Made by a program: the position numbers and the translations under genes. This document shows positions 24,124 through 34,170 of a DNA stretch of 64,000 nucleotides, one piece after another. The stretch comes from Sinotaia quadrata (Eukaryota > Mollusca > Gastropoda > Architaenioglossa > Viviparidae). The notes below the pieces were generated by a model. That model did not search any database. It had not been told where the DNA came from and worked only from the letters and a program-made list of their open reading frames with translations. The stretch is taken from assembly GCA_028829895.1 (NCBI GenBank), contig CM054179.1, positions 40,810,617-40,874,616 on the forward strand. The letters run 5' to 3'. Within the stretch, counting starts at the first letter, position 1, and every line of letters begins with the position of its first letter.

Positions 24124-24207
24124 TGGTTTTATGACGAACCTGAGAAAGTTAGCTGGACATTTTTTAACTCCTTAGTGAAATGAAAAGTAACTGAATCAAA
24201 TCCTTGC

Positions 24208-24513
24208 CTGCTATAGAGTGTCTTGAACTCAGAGTGACCGCTATAGAGTGTCTTGAACTCTGAGTGACCGCTATAGAGTGTCTTGAACTCAGAGTGACCG
24301 CTATAGAGTGTCTTGAACTCAGAGTGACCGCTATAGAGTGTCTTGAACTCAGAGTGACCGCTATAGAGTGTCTTGAACTCAGAGTGACCGTTATAGAGTG
24401 TCTTGAACTCAGAGTGACCGCTATAGAGTGTCTTGAACTCAGAGTGACCGCTATAGAGTGTCTTGAACTCAGAGTGACCGCTATAGAGTGTCTTGAACTC
24501 AGAGTGACCGCTG
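24208..24513. repeat. 30-bp minisatellite, ten copies, open on both strands
   Basis: The unit is GCTATAGAGTGTCTTGAACT plus CAGAGTGACC. Copies differ by at most one base. Because 30 is a multiple of three and no stop falls in one frame of each strand, both strands show a 10-residue repeat ORF. The very low divergence points to recent expansion or gene conversion, not demonstrated coding. Confidence 0.95.
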
Positions 24514-24519
24514 GGTAAC

Positions 24520-25260
24520 CAATGTCAACTAGGCGATTTTTGTGGTATGAACTTAAGAACGCAGGCTTTACCGTTACTCGTCTGTTGTACCCAGAGAAGC
24601 AAACCACACCACACGGAGGAAATCTATCGCGGGGCAGATCCAAACATCAGGTATATTCTGTAACCCTATTCCCAATTGGTATCATAAAAATTTTCAACAC
24701 TTGCAACAAGAATAATCGATTGCCTCTGAAAAACAGAAAAGAAAAAAACTTACTGAACTGAATAGTACTCGTTTGAAGAAGAAATAAGCCGATTCTATGC
24801 TTGCCTGGGAATCGAACCTTTCACTCTTAATGATGTCATAGGTCTGAATAACACCAACGGTCACTGATTCTTGACTGCACGTGACGTTACGTCGCTGTTG
24901 AACCTTAGCGGCCAACTCCAACCTAATGGGACGCAACCCAAACAGAAAGCAAAACTAATCTTAATGAATCACACGCCCGAGTTATTGTTCTTGAGTCTCT
25001 CTGAAGGATTGCTATTGTTCGACGGCATCTTGCCTTCACTTGTGACAGAATCGTTATCTGCAATGGCGTGCTGCAGGAAAGTGGCAACCATTCTTTTGGT
25101 TCTACTGTGCGGACATCAGGGTTTGATTGTATGTGTCTGGGGTCGGACCTCAAGTGTCCACACTTCGGACACAGAATGACAAAGTACTTTGGACCTTACT
25201 TGTCCCCAGCTGCGTTGCGGATAAAATCAGAACGGGGTGGGTTCGCTCGGTGCCCAAAGA
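24520..25260. other. Non-repetitive region with short unsupported ORFs
   Basis: This contains a possible signal-peptide start at 25063 (separate entry) and a B-box-like word, GGTTCGATTCCC on the minus strand (24807-24818), that might come from a tRNA-derived SINE. I could not fold a tRNA around it. Confidence 0.35.
25063..25179 (+). CDS. Hypothetical small secreted peptide or signal exon
   Basis: An ATG opens 38 codons beginning MACCRKVATILLVLLCG, a good signal-peptide shape (basic start, hydrophobic core, small residues). A donor-like GTATGT follows about 66 bases in, so this could be a first exon, or it could be chance. No partner exon was found downstream, where the 40-bp repeat array begins. 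The overlapping minus frame is also open. Treat as speculative. Confidence 0.2.
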   Translation: MACCRKVATILLVLLCGHQGLIVCVWGRTSSVHTSDTE

Positions 25261-25261
25261 A

Positions 25262-26095
25262 GTCTTCTCAAAAACACCATTTATATATCTGTTCTCAAAA
25301 ACACTGTGTCTGTAAGTATATTATATATCTGTTCTCAAAAACACCATGTAAGTATATTATATATCAGTTCTCAAAAACACTGTGTCTGTAAGTATATTAT
25401 ATATCCGTTCTCAAAAACACTGTGTCTGTAAGTATATTATATATCCGTTCTCAAAACCACTGTGTCTGTAAGTATATTATATATCCGTTCTCAAAAACAC
25501 TGTGTCTGTAAGTATATTATATATCAGTTCTTAAAAACACCGTGTTTATAAGTATATTATATATTTGTTTTCATAAACACTGTCTGTAAGTATATTATAT
25601 ATCTGTTCTCAAAAACATTGTGTCTCTAAGTATATTATATATCTGTTCTTAAAAAACATTGTGTCTGTAAGTATATTATATATCCGTTCTCAAAACCACT
25701 GTGTCTGTAAGTATATTATATATCAGTTCTTAAAAACACCGTGTCTGTAAGTATATTATATATCTGTTCTTAAAAACACCGTGTTTATAAGTATATTATA
25801 TATCTATTCTCAAAAGCACTATTTCTGTAAATATATTATATATCTGTTCTCAACACTGTCTGTAAGTATATTATATATTTGTTTTCATAAACACTGTCCG
25901 TAAGTATATTATATATCTGTTCTCAAAAACATTGTGTCTGTAAGTATATTATATATCTGTTCTTAAAAACATTGTGTCTGTAAGTATATTATATCTGTTC
26001 TCAAAAACATTGTGTCTGTAAGTATATTATATATCTGTTCTTAAAAACAGATATATTAAGAATATTATTTATATATATTCTCAAAAACAGTGCGT
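25262..26095. repeat. ~40-bp minisatellite, about twenty copies, each with a 5'-splice-site-like word
   Basis: The unit is GTTCTCAAAAACACTGTGTC plus TGTAAGTATATTATATATCT, with copies of 32-41 bp. Nearly every copy carries TCTGTAAGTATATT, close to the U1 consensus, on the plus strand. Divergence rises toward the 3' end. Confidence 0.95.
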
Positions 26096-26287
26096 AACAC
26101 AGATACTGTATCCATTTTAAAAATTATACATATAAAATTGGTTTGTTTAACACTTTCGCTGCTGACTGTAAAATCTTGAAACTAGCATGTTGAGTCATGT
26201 CATTATTACTTTGTCACAGCACTTTGTCACACATAAAAGGTTGCCGAGCCCTGATTTACAAGATGGGGCATCAGACGTATGTAAAAT

Positions 26288-26288
<1 letters not shown>

Positions 26289-26331
<43 letters not shown>
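26289..26331. repeat. (CA)n microsatellite
   Basis: About 21 CA units, followed by a mixed CGTG tract. Confidence 0.97.
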
Positions 26332-26334
<3 letters not shown>

Positions 26335-26336
<2 letters not shown>

Positions 26337-26990
26337 TGCTTGCGTGCGTGTGTGTTCGTAAAATGTAGTTTTGATAGCAAGAAAAGACAATCGAAGGAAC
26401 CTGTACAAAAGATTTTTGCATTATAATGTTGATTGCAGAATCGGTTTGCTGATATAGCTTTAAAAACGTGTATCTTATTTTTGGAAGAAGTTTTATTGTG
26501 TTATATTGTCTTGTCTAGGATTCCGCTTTAAAGGTGTATGCGTGATGAGATTCTTTCGCTAAACTTTAATGCGACCGCATTTTGGTATCAGGCATTCAGA
26601 TTATGACATGATGAACTTCTTTCGCTAAGCTCTCAAACCAACCGCACTTTGGCAACAGTCATTCAAATTCTTTCATAGCTGAATGAAGTAAGTTGTAGTT
26701 ATTAGCACATTTCCTGTTGTTTCTTTTTTGTCATTATTTCTTTGACAATTTATTTATCAGTATAATATTTATGTGAGGAGACCAAATTACAGTAACATAT
26801 ATAAACGGTAATTTTGTATTTAAGTCAAGTGAATGTACTTTTAAACAAGCCTTTGCAACCACACCTTCCTGTAATGAATCCTTTCTTTCTATCTGAGTAT
26901 TTTATGGATTTGCATTAGTCTTTTATGATCGATATCTTTGGTGTTACAATTTCTATTTATTTTGTTATGATTGCACAAATCACTGTGCAT
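26335..26990. other. AT-rich non-coding DNA with a ~100-bp imperfect duplication
   Basis: Sequence around GATGAGATTCTTTCGCTAA (26545) recurs as GATGAACTTCTTTCGCTAA (26610), each followed by a CCGCATTTTGG/CCGCACTTTGG word. No gene. Confidence 0.5.
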
Positions 26991-26991
26991 G

Positions 26992-27095
<104 letters not shown>

Positions 27096-27334
27096 TGTGC
27101 ACATGATTGTATTTTGCTAAAATTGACTTAAATAGTTGTTCAATTCGGTTTTCTCTCTTCTCTTCTCTGTTAAGCATCGCATTTAACTTTATTTAAAATC
27201 AGAGATATTTCCTGTATCTCATTTTTTGCATATCTGTTTTTAACTTTCACGTAATCAAGATTTCTGCCTGTTCCATTAGTGTTTCTCTCGGTAAGTAACA
27301 ACAAAACAAAACACTTTCAATAAGCACGTTCACT

Positions 27335-27935
27335 GGTTTTTATCAGATCCTGATTAACCCAGTCTCCAATGTGATCAGGAGCTATTAAAAACCAGATCCC
27401 ACTGTTATCAGATCCTGATTAACCCAATCTCCATTGTGATAAGGAGCCGTTTAACCTACAATTGTTGAGATCAGCAGCCGATTAATCCAGACCCACTGTT
27501 ATCATATCAGGATTAACCCAGACCCCACTTTTATCAAATCCTGATTAACCCAGATCACATTGTAATAAGAAGCTGATTAACATCGTTACCATTGTGGCCA
27601 AGAGCTATTAAACCAATGATCATTGTGATAAGGAACTATTAATACAGTTCTCAATGATGTAAGGAGCTAATTCACACAGTCGCCATTGAAATAAGAAACT
27701 GACTCACACAGTCACCATTGTAATAAGGAATTGATTTGCACAGTCCATATTGTAATAAGGAAGTGATTAACACAGTCCATATTGTAATAAGGAACTGATT
27801 AATACAGTCCCCATTGAAATAAAGATCTGATTTACACAGTCCCCATTGCAACAAGTAACTAATTCACGCAGTGCCCAATTGTAATCAGGAGCCGATCAAC
27901 ACAGTCCCATTGTTATGAGATATTGATCACCCCTT
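27335..27935. repeat. Diverged ~34-bp minisatellite, about seventeen copies
   Basis: The core is ATTGTAATAAGGAACTGATT followed by AACACAGTCCCC. The first third is more diverged (GATCAGGAGC, TTATCAGATCCTGATTAACCC). Confidence 0.85.
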
Positions 27936-27939
27936 TTAC

Positions 27940-28560
27940 AACTAAATCAGTCACTGTCGAAGAAATTTCTGCCAATTGACTTCTCACTCAAAGAATCAAG
28001 TTTGGAGAGGGAGACAGTTTCCTCTAAAATTACTTTTAGTCGAACTGAAAAGACCAGAAGTTAAAGAATGGAGGTTTAAGTCGTGGGACAGCAGCGAAGT
28101 GCAATCATATTTGCGTTCGGTTTATTTCAATATTTACAATGTTATCAACAAAATGGACAGCGACAGTACGAGTGCTGGGTTGAAGTTAAATTTCAGTTTG
28201 TTGAAAACATAGTTGCGAATAACCATTGACTTTGTCATGATTCACCATTATTGGTGACGACAACGAAAACCGACTCGGGCGTCCGATGTCGTGGCAGCAC
28301 AAGTTGTCAACTGCCATGTTCTTGTCACCAAAGTTCGGACGAAAACTGGAAGGTGCCTGGGCAGATGTCAGTGTCTTCCCTGGCGTTGTCAAACATTTGT
28401 TTCAGGAATCGGTGCCTTCGCTGGAGACTTTGGTTGACGAAATATTAATATTATGCATTCCATTATCTCATGCTTATCAATGCGGACATATGTAGATTGA
28501 TTTCTTTACAATGGGCCGATAATCACTGTCTGAGCTGGGTTATCTGCACCTGAAGCTGAA
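27940..28560 (+). other. Unassigned region with short plus-strand ORFs
   Basis: Plus ORFs 27976-28212 and 28286-28495 have protein-like composition (for example SPKFGRKLEGAWADVSVFPG) but no recognised domain, no clear splice sites and conflicting frames. Could be a decayed gene or transposon fragment. Confidence 0.25.
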
Positions 28561-28759
28561 AGAGTTGATCTCTCTATTAGTATACAAGCCCCCATTCGGG
28601 GTGGTGGGGTGGGTGGGAAGCCATACTATGAACAAAATGAACTGCTGTTGTCTAGTAAGTATGACTTCATGCGGCTTAATTAATGTGCTCGGTCAACGGC
28701 AAAGCTGATTAAGTTTACAGAAAGTAACAGAGGTAGTTTAGCACTATGTCAATAGTACT

Positions 28760-29095
28760 TTTCACTGAGAGTTAAAAATACTTAATACTGAGTATTAATA
28801 CTTCTTAATACTGAATATTGAAAGGTCTAATACTTATGTGTACCAGTTAGCACTGAGCTTTAATGCTACTTAATACTGAGTGTTAATACTACTAGAATTG
28901 AGTGTTCATAACACTTAGTAATGAAAATGTGTGCTACTTAGTAGTGAGTGTTAATACTACTTGAATTGAGTGTTTATACTGAAAATGTATACCAGTTAGC
29001 ATTGAGTGTTAATACTACTTAATAGTGAACGTTATACTACAGTGAGTGCTAATGCTACTTAGTGCTGAGTGTTAATACTACTTACTGATGAATGT
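28760..29095. repeat. Irregular repeat based on a TACTTAATACTGAGTGTTAA core
   Basis: About eleven copies of a 20-27-bp core with variable spacing, including TTGAATTGAGTGTT variants. Confidence 0.8.
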
Positions 29096-29639
29096 GCATG
29101 TATAGTGCATGCATTTTGTGTCGAACTGTTGAGATACGCATAAAAATAAGGCTTGACGCGAATATCTTAAATGTACCTCATATGCGTTTATGTACAGGTG
29201 TGTACAGCAAGTAGGTGTCTACAATGAAAAAAGACCGCTGCGAGTCTGAGAGTCTGCGGGTCTGCTACATACATCACATAAGAATTGTCTGAATATACAT
29301 ATTGTGTTTATATATCATAAAGTCTACGCGTTATTTTGTGTGTCAAAAATGTGTAAATATATGATTTCTATCTAGAATATATAAATTGATAATAACAGCA
29401 AAATGTATGCGGGAGTGATCAGTTCACTGTTAATTAGTCAATACAAATTTAACTTAACAAGCACATGTTATTTGTATTCATTTTATGTTGTGCTTCTGTG
29501 TAACAAATTTAATGTCCTAAGTAGAGCTGACTTGTTTGCTGTATATTTCTGTCGACCACAGATTTATATGCTGTACGTTTTACTCAATGTTGTATTCCGT
29601 GGGAATGTGGAAATTTGTGCTGAGGCTTTTTTGCTTGTT

Positions 29640-29659
29640 TTTTTTTTTTTTTTTTTTTG
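29640..29659. repeat. Poly-T tract
   Basis: A run of about 20 T. It inflates neighbouring ORFs with Phe. Confidence 0.9.
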
Positions 29660-29811
29660 GTTGGTCTTTTTCACTTTTTACATTTCGTTTGCCTGTTCGT
29701 CTCCATCAATACCTACATAATTAGGGATCCTTAAGAGTGCTATTTCTATGCTATGCTGTTTGAGAGTTTTCATGGGTTTTTTTTTTAATTTAAAAAATAA
29801 TGCGTTAGACA

Positions 29812-29935
29812 GTTCGTTGACATAGTGGGTCTGTAAGTAATATATGGATCGTTGACATAGTCATAGTGGGTCTGTAAGTAATATATGGATCGTTGACATA
29901 GTCATAGTGGGTCTGTAAGTAATATATGGATCATT
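29812..29935. repeat. ~41-bp minisatellite, three copies
   Basis: The unit is GTTGACATAGTCATAGTGGG plus TCTGTAAGTAATATATGGATC. Confidence 0.9.
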
Positions 29936-29997
29936 GGGTGATTGTAGTGAGTCTGTTTTACGGCTTGTTGAGTAGGTCTACTTGAGTGAGTTTAAGT

Positions 29998-30142
29998 GTT
30001 TCAAGGATCGTTGAATACCTGTAGTGAGGATGAGTAAAGTCTGTATTAGGTGTTTGAAGAGTTAATGTGTTTCAAGGAGCGTTGAATACCTGTAGTGAGG
30101 ATGAGTAAAGTCTGTATTAGGTGTTTAAAGAGTTAATGTGTC
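29998..30142. repeat. ~71-bp tandem duplication
   Basis: TTTCAAGGAGCGTTGAATAC and the next 50 bases, to AGAGTTAATGTG, occur twice with about three differences. Confidence 0.9.
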
Positions 30143-30291
30143 CTTATACGACTTCCTTTGATATACATTAGATTTTAATTAATTGGTAAAGTTGATTCCC
30201 ACCCCCCCCCAATAACAATAAATATACTGCTAAAACTGGAGTTTCATTAAAGAGGGGTCAATTAAAGCCTTGTTTAGAAATAAGGAATTAC

Positions 30292-30312
30292 ACACAAACA
30301 CACACACACACA

Positions 30313-30371
<59 letters not shown>
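30292..30371. repeat. (CA)n microsatellite
   Basis: A CA run with one CT interruption. Confidence 0.97.
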
Positions 30372-30373
<2 letters not shown>

Positions 30374-31027
30374 CAGTACTAATAGCGCAGATCACAGATC
30401 ATCTCCTTATTTACCCCCACTTTTCAATGGCGTCTTAGGCCATAGATGAAATTATTCACTCTTACTCTGTTGTCCTCTAATACATGTCAAATAACTAGGA
30501 AGACAAATGACGTGTTATTCTGACCCAGAAGGAGACGTCAAAATTCTGACCTATTTAGCATGACGTCACAGTAAACGTAAGCACGTAGAGAAATTATCTG
30601 TAGACACCGGAAGTTATTTAAAGAGACCAGTTAATATTTTTGTGGAGTGGGCGCAGATCATTATTTGTAGAGGAAATTTACCGGTGAATGTCTAAATAAC
30701 AAACGACTTATAGTTCCTCACAAGCTGTTTGTCTCCCCTTAGACCTTGGAAACCTGTTTCTATACAGGACGGAAGCAAGATTTGCTTGTTATGTTTCCTA
30801 GGCAGTATCAATCACATGGAAATTTACATGCAAAATGAGTAAGTAAATTTATTTCCTCCTTTGTTGTTTAATGTTGTTAAGTGATTACAAAATATCGCTA
30901 GGTCAGAAAGGAACTGCCTACAGCAGCATTTCTTACAATGCGTGAAAAAGTGCATGTCTGCATCCCGGGTAACGTCTAAAAATCACAATTATACCCAGTA
31001 GTGGGACAGCTTACAGTGGCGACTCTC
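30372..31027. other. Upstream region of the H1-like gene
   Basis: Non-coding. It contains several TGACGTCA-like half sites (AGACGTCAAAATT near 30533, CATGACGTCACAG near 30560) that could be promoter elements for the gene starting at 31101. No other structure is seen. Confidence 0.4.
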
Positions 31028-31035
31028 TATAAAAG
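31028..31035 (+). promoter_or_regulatory. TATA box of the H1-like gene
   Basis: TATAAAAG in the context CTCTATAAAAGGCG is a strong TATA match. It lies 73 bases before the ATG at 31101, which would give a start site near 31058 and a leader of about 40 bases. Strong TATA promoters with short leaders are usual for histone and testis-type genes. Confidence 0.6.
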
Positions 31036-31100
31036 GCGTGAGCACCGCTGTGTAAACACCCTCCACCAACTCGTGAGCACGTCGAGAGTCGCTTCCAGGA

Positions 31101-31442
31101 ATGACATATAAAAAGTTGGAATCGAAGGAGGCCAGCATTCGACTGGCCTCCGTTCGGAAAGCCCTCCGAACAATTAAAAAAAGCAGCCGTTGGGGCTCGA
31201 CCGTAAAAGAAATCCAACGACGGCTGGCGGAGATCGAACATCCGGTGAAGCGCTCTCTGGACGCCGTGCTCGCGGCACTTCAACAGGGAGTCAAACGCGG
31301 CGTCGTGCAGCAAACGCAAAACGAACGTCGATTTATGTTACTCATCGTCCCTCGCCGACGCCGACGACTGAAGAAGTGCAAGTGTTGGTGTTGCTGGGTC
31401 CTAGCAAAACTGGCACTAATGTGCCGAAAAATCTTTCTTTAA
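31101..31442 (+). CDS. Small basic winged-helix protein, linker-histone/protamine-like
   Basis: An intronless frame of 113 codons. Residues about 10-75 resemble the globular H15 winged helix of linker histones and protamine-like sperm proteins: a first helix (ASVRKALRTIKKSS), a G-S start of helix two (WGSTVKEIQRRLAEI), a third helix (VKRSLDAVLAALQQGVKRGV) with the family's ALxxGVxRG core, and a wing ending ERRFML. This is followed by PRRRRRLKKCKCWCCW, an Arg/Lys- and Cys-rich tail expected of sperm nuclear basic proteins. A strong TATA box lies 73 bases upstream. The likely role is DNA compaction in chromatin, probably in germ cells (inference). The final 20 residues are hydrophobic and odd; another frame (31190-31621) stays open through the same place, so a late frameshift is possible. 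No histone stem-loop was recognised downstream. Confidence 0.55.
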   Translation: MTYKKLESKEASIRLASVRKALRTIKKSSRWGSTVKEIQRRLAEIEHPVKRSLDAVLAALQQGVKRGVVQQTQNERRFMLLIVPRRRRRLKKCKCWCCWVLAKLALMCRKIFL

Positions 31443-31789
31443 CTGCATTGACGAGTGTAGACACATCGGAAGAGTTTTATGTTCGGGAGAGTTTGTGGTT
31501 TCTGGGGGATGAATTTTCTGCGAGCAATTGTGCTTGGACCAATGACCAGTGTTTAGTGTGCATGATGTATGTAGCACCTAGACCTGCTTTGTCCACACTG
31601 GAACTAGAGAACGGTTTGTAAGAGTCATCGTTTTTCACCTCGAGTGGGAATCGAATCCGAGCCTGGAAACAGTCTTGTAATAATATAAATACATGAATGA
31701 TGCAAATGAGAAAAGAAAGCTGTCATTGGTAGCGGTCTATATCCAAACAGATCGGTCAGTCTATGATCTGTGGCTTGATTTAAGATTGG

Positions 31790-32135
31790 GGGCAAAATAG
31801 TCACTGGAGATCCCCTAAAACACGGTCATATCAGAACTCATTGAAGAATGTGATACAAGATTTCAAGAATTCAAGAATAACATGAGTTTCAAAATTCTTT
31901 AAATCTCAAGTAACATAAATGAAGCTCCAGAGCTTTTGCAAATGGAATGTGCTTATTTTCAGTGTGCATCAGACTTGAATTACTCTTTGTTGGATTTTTA
32001 CAAAAAAATGTTTCACTATCTCGGCATTCGCAAACACGCGGTTTTTATGATGTCACTATGTGGCATATTCACATATTTGTTTCAGCAAGTGTTCTCCAGA
32101 ATGAAGCATGTGAAGTACAAAACGATATTAAGATT
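31790..32135 (+). pseudogene. Third hAT (GTF2IRD2-like) transposase remnant
   Basis: Interrupted frames read ELIEECDTRFQEFKN (about 31838), then EAPELLQMECAYFQC (about 31923), then SLCG...YLFQQVFSRMKHVKYK (about 32055-32120). These are the C-terminal landmarks of the same hAT transposase family seen at 660-1010 and 34625-35341. Stops and indels break it. No terminal inverted repeats were located, so this is an old fragment. Confidence 0.6.
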
Positions 32136-32177
32136 CACACAAGGACAATCATCTGGACAGTTTATTTCTTGTTGCTA

Positions 32178-32452
32178 CTTTTTCTATCATGCCTGATATT
32201 GGTACTTTATACATCAAGCCTGATATTGGAAGTCTTGTTTGTGTTACTACTTTATACATCACAAGCCTGATACTGGAAGTATTCTTTTATTGCTACTTTA
32301 TAGATCAAGCCTGATATTGGAAGTCTTGTTTGTGTTACTACTTTATACATCAAGCCTGATACTGGAAGTATTCTTTTATTGCTACTTTATAGATCAAGCC
32401 TGATATTGGAAGTCTTGTTTGTGTTGCTACTTCTTCCATTGTGCCCGATACT
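32178..32452. repeat. Tandem repeat with 44- and 45-bp alternating units
   Basis: Copies of GCTACTTTATACATCAAGCC, TGATATTGGAAGTCTTGTTTGT alternate with a variant GATACTGGAAGTATTCTTTT. About six units form a higher-order ~90-bp period. Confidence 0.85.
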
Positions 32453-32689
32453 GGGAGTCTGTGAGAAGCAGCGACAAGTCTCGCACTGACATTTTGCAGT
32501 TACAGGTAAAATAAAATGTATATTTGAGATACAGGACTTTAATCCAGATAATATTATTTTATCTCATTAGAACAGGAATTGAATGCCCAAAGACAAATTG
32601 ATAAAGGGTTGATTTTCAAAGGAGAGATTGATAGAGAAAAATAAGAAAGAATTGAATTTTAAAGGTTAAAGTATAAAAAATTAATTTAA

Positions 32690-33000
32690 TAAACTAAATT
32701 CAATTTCAATGAACAACAACAACAAAAGTAGAAAAGAAATGAATTTCAAAGGACAAAATGTCAAAGAAATTAATTTCATGGGACAAAATAGCAAACGGAA
32801 TCAATTTTACAGGACAAAATAGCAAAAGGAGTGAATTTTACAAGATTGTAAAGGAGTGAATTTTACAAGACATTATTGAACAGTAGTGAATTTTACAGGA
32901 CAAGATAGCAAAAGGAGTGAATTTCATGGGACACAATAGCAAAAGGAGCGAATTTTACAGGACAAGATAGCAAAAGGAGTGAATTTCACGGACAAAAACA
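32690..33000. repeat. ~31-bp minisatellite, eight to nine copies
   Basis: The core is GGACAAAATAGCAAAAGGAG plus TGAATTTTACA, more diverged at the 5' side. Confidence 0.85.
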
Positions 33001-33054
33001 TCCGGTTTTGTTTACATACTCTCTAGTTCTCGCGCTCGTTACTACTCTCTCTCA

Positions 33055-33362
33055 AATATATTTTTATATTTTAAAGCATTTGGTTAATACTTTTATTTTG
33101 CAGAAAGTGACGTGCGTGTGTTTTAATAAGTAATTTCTTATATTTTAAAACATTTGGTTAATACTTTTATTTTGCAGAAAGTGACGTGCGTGTGTTTTAA
33201 TAAGTAATTTTTTATATTTTAAAGCATTTGGTTAATACTTTTATTTTGCAGAAAGTGACGTGCGTGTGTTTTAATAAGTAATTTTTTATATTTTAAATCA
33301 TTTGGTTAATACTTTTATTTTGCAGAAAGTGACGTGTGTGTGTGTGTGTTTTAATAAGTAAT
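33055..33362. repeat. ~74-bp minisatellite, four copies, with acceptor- and CRE-like words
   Basis: Each copy reads TTTTATATTTTAAAGCATTT, GGTTAATACTTTTATTTTGC, AGAAAGTGACGTGCGTGTGT, TTTAATAAGTAA. The TTTTATTTTGCAG part matches a splice acceptor and GTGACGTGC resembles a CRE half site. Confidence 0.95.
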
Positions 33363-33471
33363 TTTGAAAAAAATATCTTATATTTACATATCTGTTTCTC
33401 GACATTTGTGTGGTACCAATTAAAGTGCAAAAGGTCAGAAAACAAGGAAAAGGAAAAAAAGGAAAAAAATT

Positions 33472-33503
33472 TTACACACACACACACACACAGAGAGAGA
33501 GAG

Positions 33504-33535
<32 letters not shown>

Positions 33536-33755
33536 GCGCGCACGCTCAAACACAAACACACTCTCACACACACACACTCACTCACACACACAAACACACA
33601 CACTCACACAAACACACACACATACATACGCTCAAACACACACTCACACACACACACACACACACACACTCATTCACACACACAAACACACACACACACA
33701 CACTCACACACACATACACACGCTCAAACACAAACACACAAACACACGCGTACTC
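33472..33755. repeat. (CA)n-rich compound microsatellite
   Basis: CA tracts with CTCA, AAAC, GAGA and CGCG interruptions. Thr/His and Cys/Val ORFs across it are artefacts. Confidence 0.97.
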
Positions 33756-33759
33756 CTAT

Positions 33760-34170
33760 ACATACTTTTGTTACTTTAACGAAACTTCGATTCACTGGTG
33801 TTTAATCTCCCTTTGCCAAATAAATCCACCCTTTCATTCTCACTTCAAACAGAAATATAAATTATTTGTTTGTTTTCTTACGTACGTGCAAGTGCGGTAT
33901 GGCTAACTGTACGGCTAAGTGTCAATGCATTGAATGTTTGGCTCGTCGGCAACACAAGGAAAAAGTTGCGCACGAGAGACAATAAGGAACGAGGTAAATT
34001 AGTCCGCAAATATTTGCCATTGCAACACAAAATACAGTTAGGTTTTCAGTTTGTCTGAAACACGCCAGAAACATGAACACTCACACAGGCATTACAATTA
34101 ATATATAAAGGATGGGTGCGGAACACTCACACAAGGCATTACAATTAATATATAAATGATGGGTTTATAC
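33760..34170. other. Non-coding flank of the hAT element
   Basis: Contains a ~55-bp tandem duplication (AACACTCACACAAGGCATTA ... AAATGATGGGT) at about 34075-34162 that directly abuts the transposon target site. No gene. Confidence 0.6.

Noticed and set aside
24807..24818. tRNA gene from a B-box-like GGTTCGATTCCC (minus strand)
   Set aside because: No T-stem, D-arm or acceptor stem could be paired. A similar word near 31646-31658 fails in the same way. Perhaps SINE debris.
24164..26095. CRISPR-like regular repeats
   Set aside because: Arrays are head-to-tail repeats without unique spacers, in animal DNA with spliced genes; no cas genes.
28286..28495. Coding exon on plus strand
   Set aside because: Protein-like stretch but without splice sites, domain or agreement with neighbouring frames; kept only as an unassigned region.
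33293..33805. Long Thr/His ORFs (131-147 residues)
   Set aside because: Translations of a CA-rich microsatellite; no start context or conserved unit.
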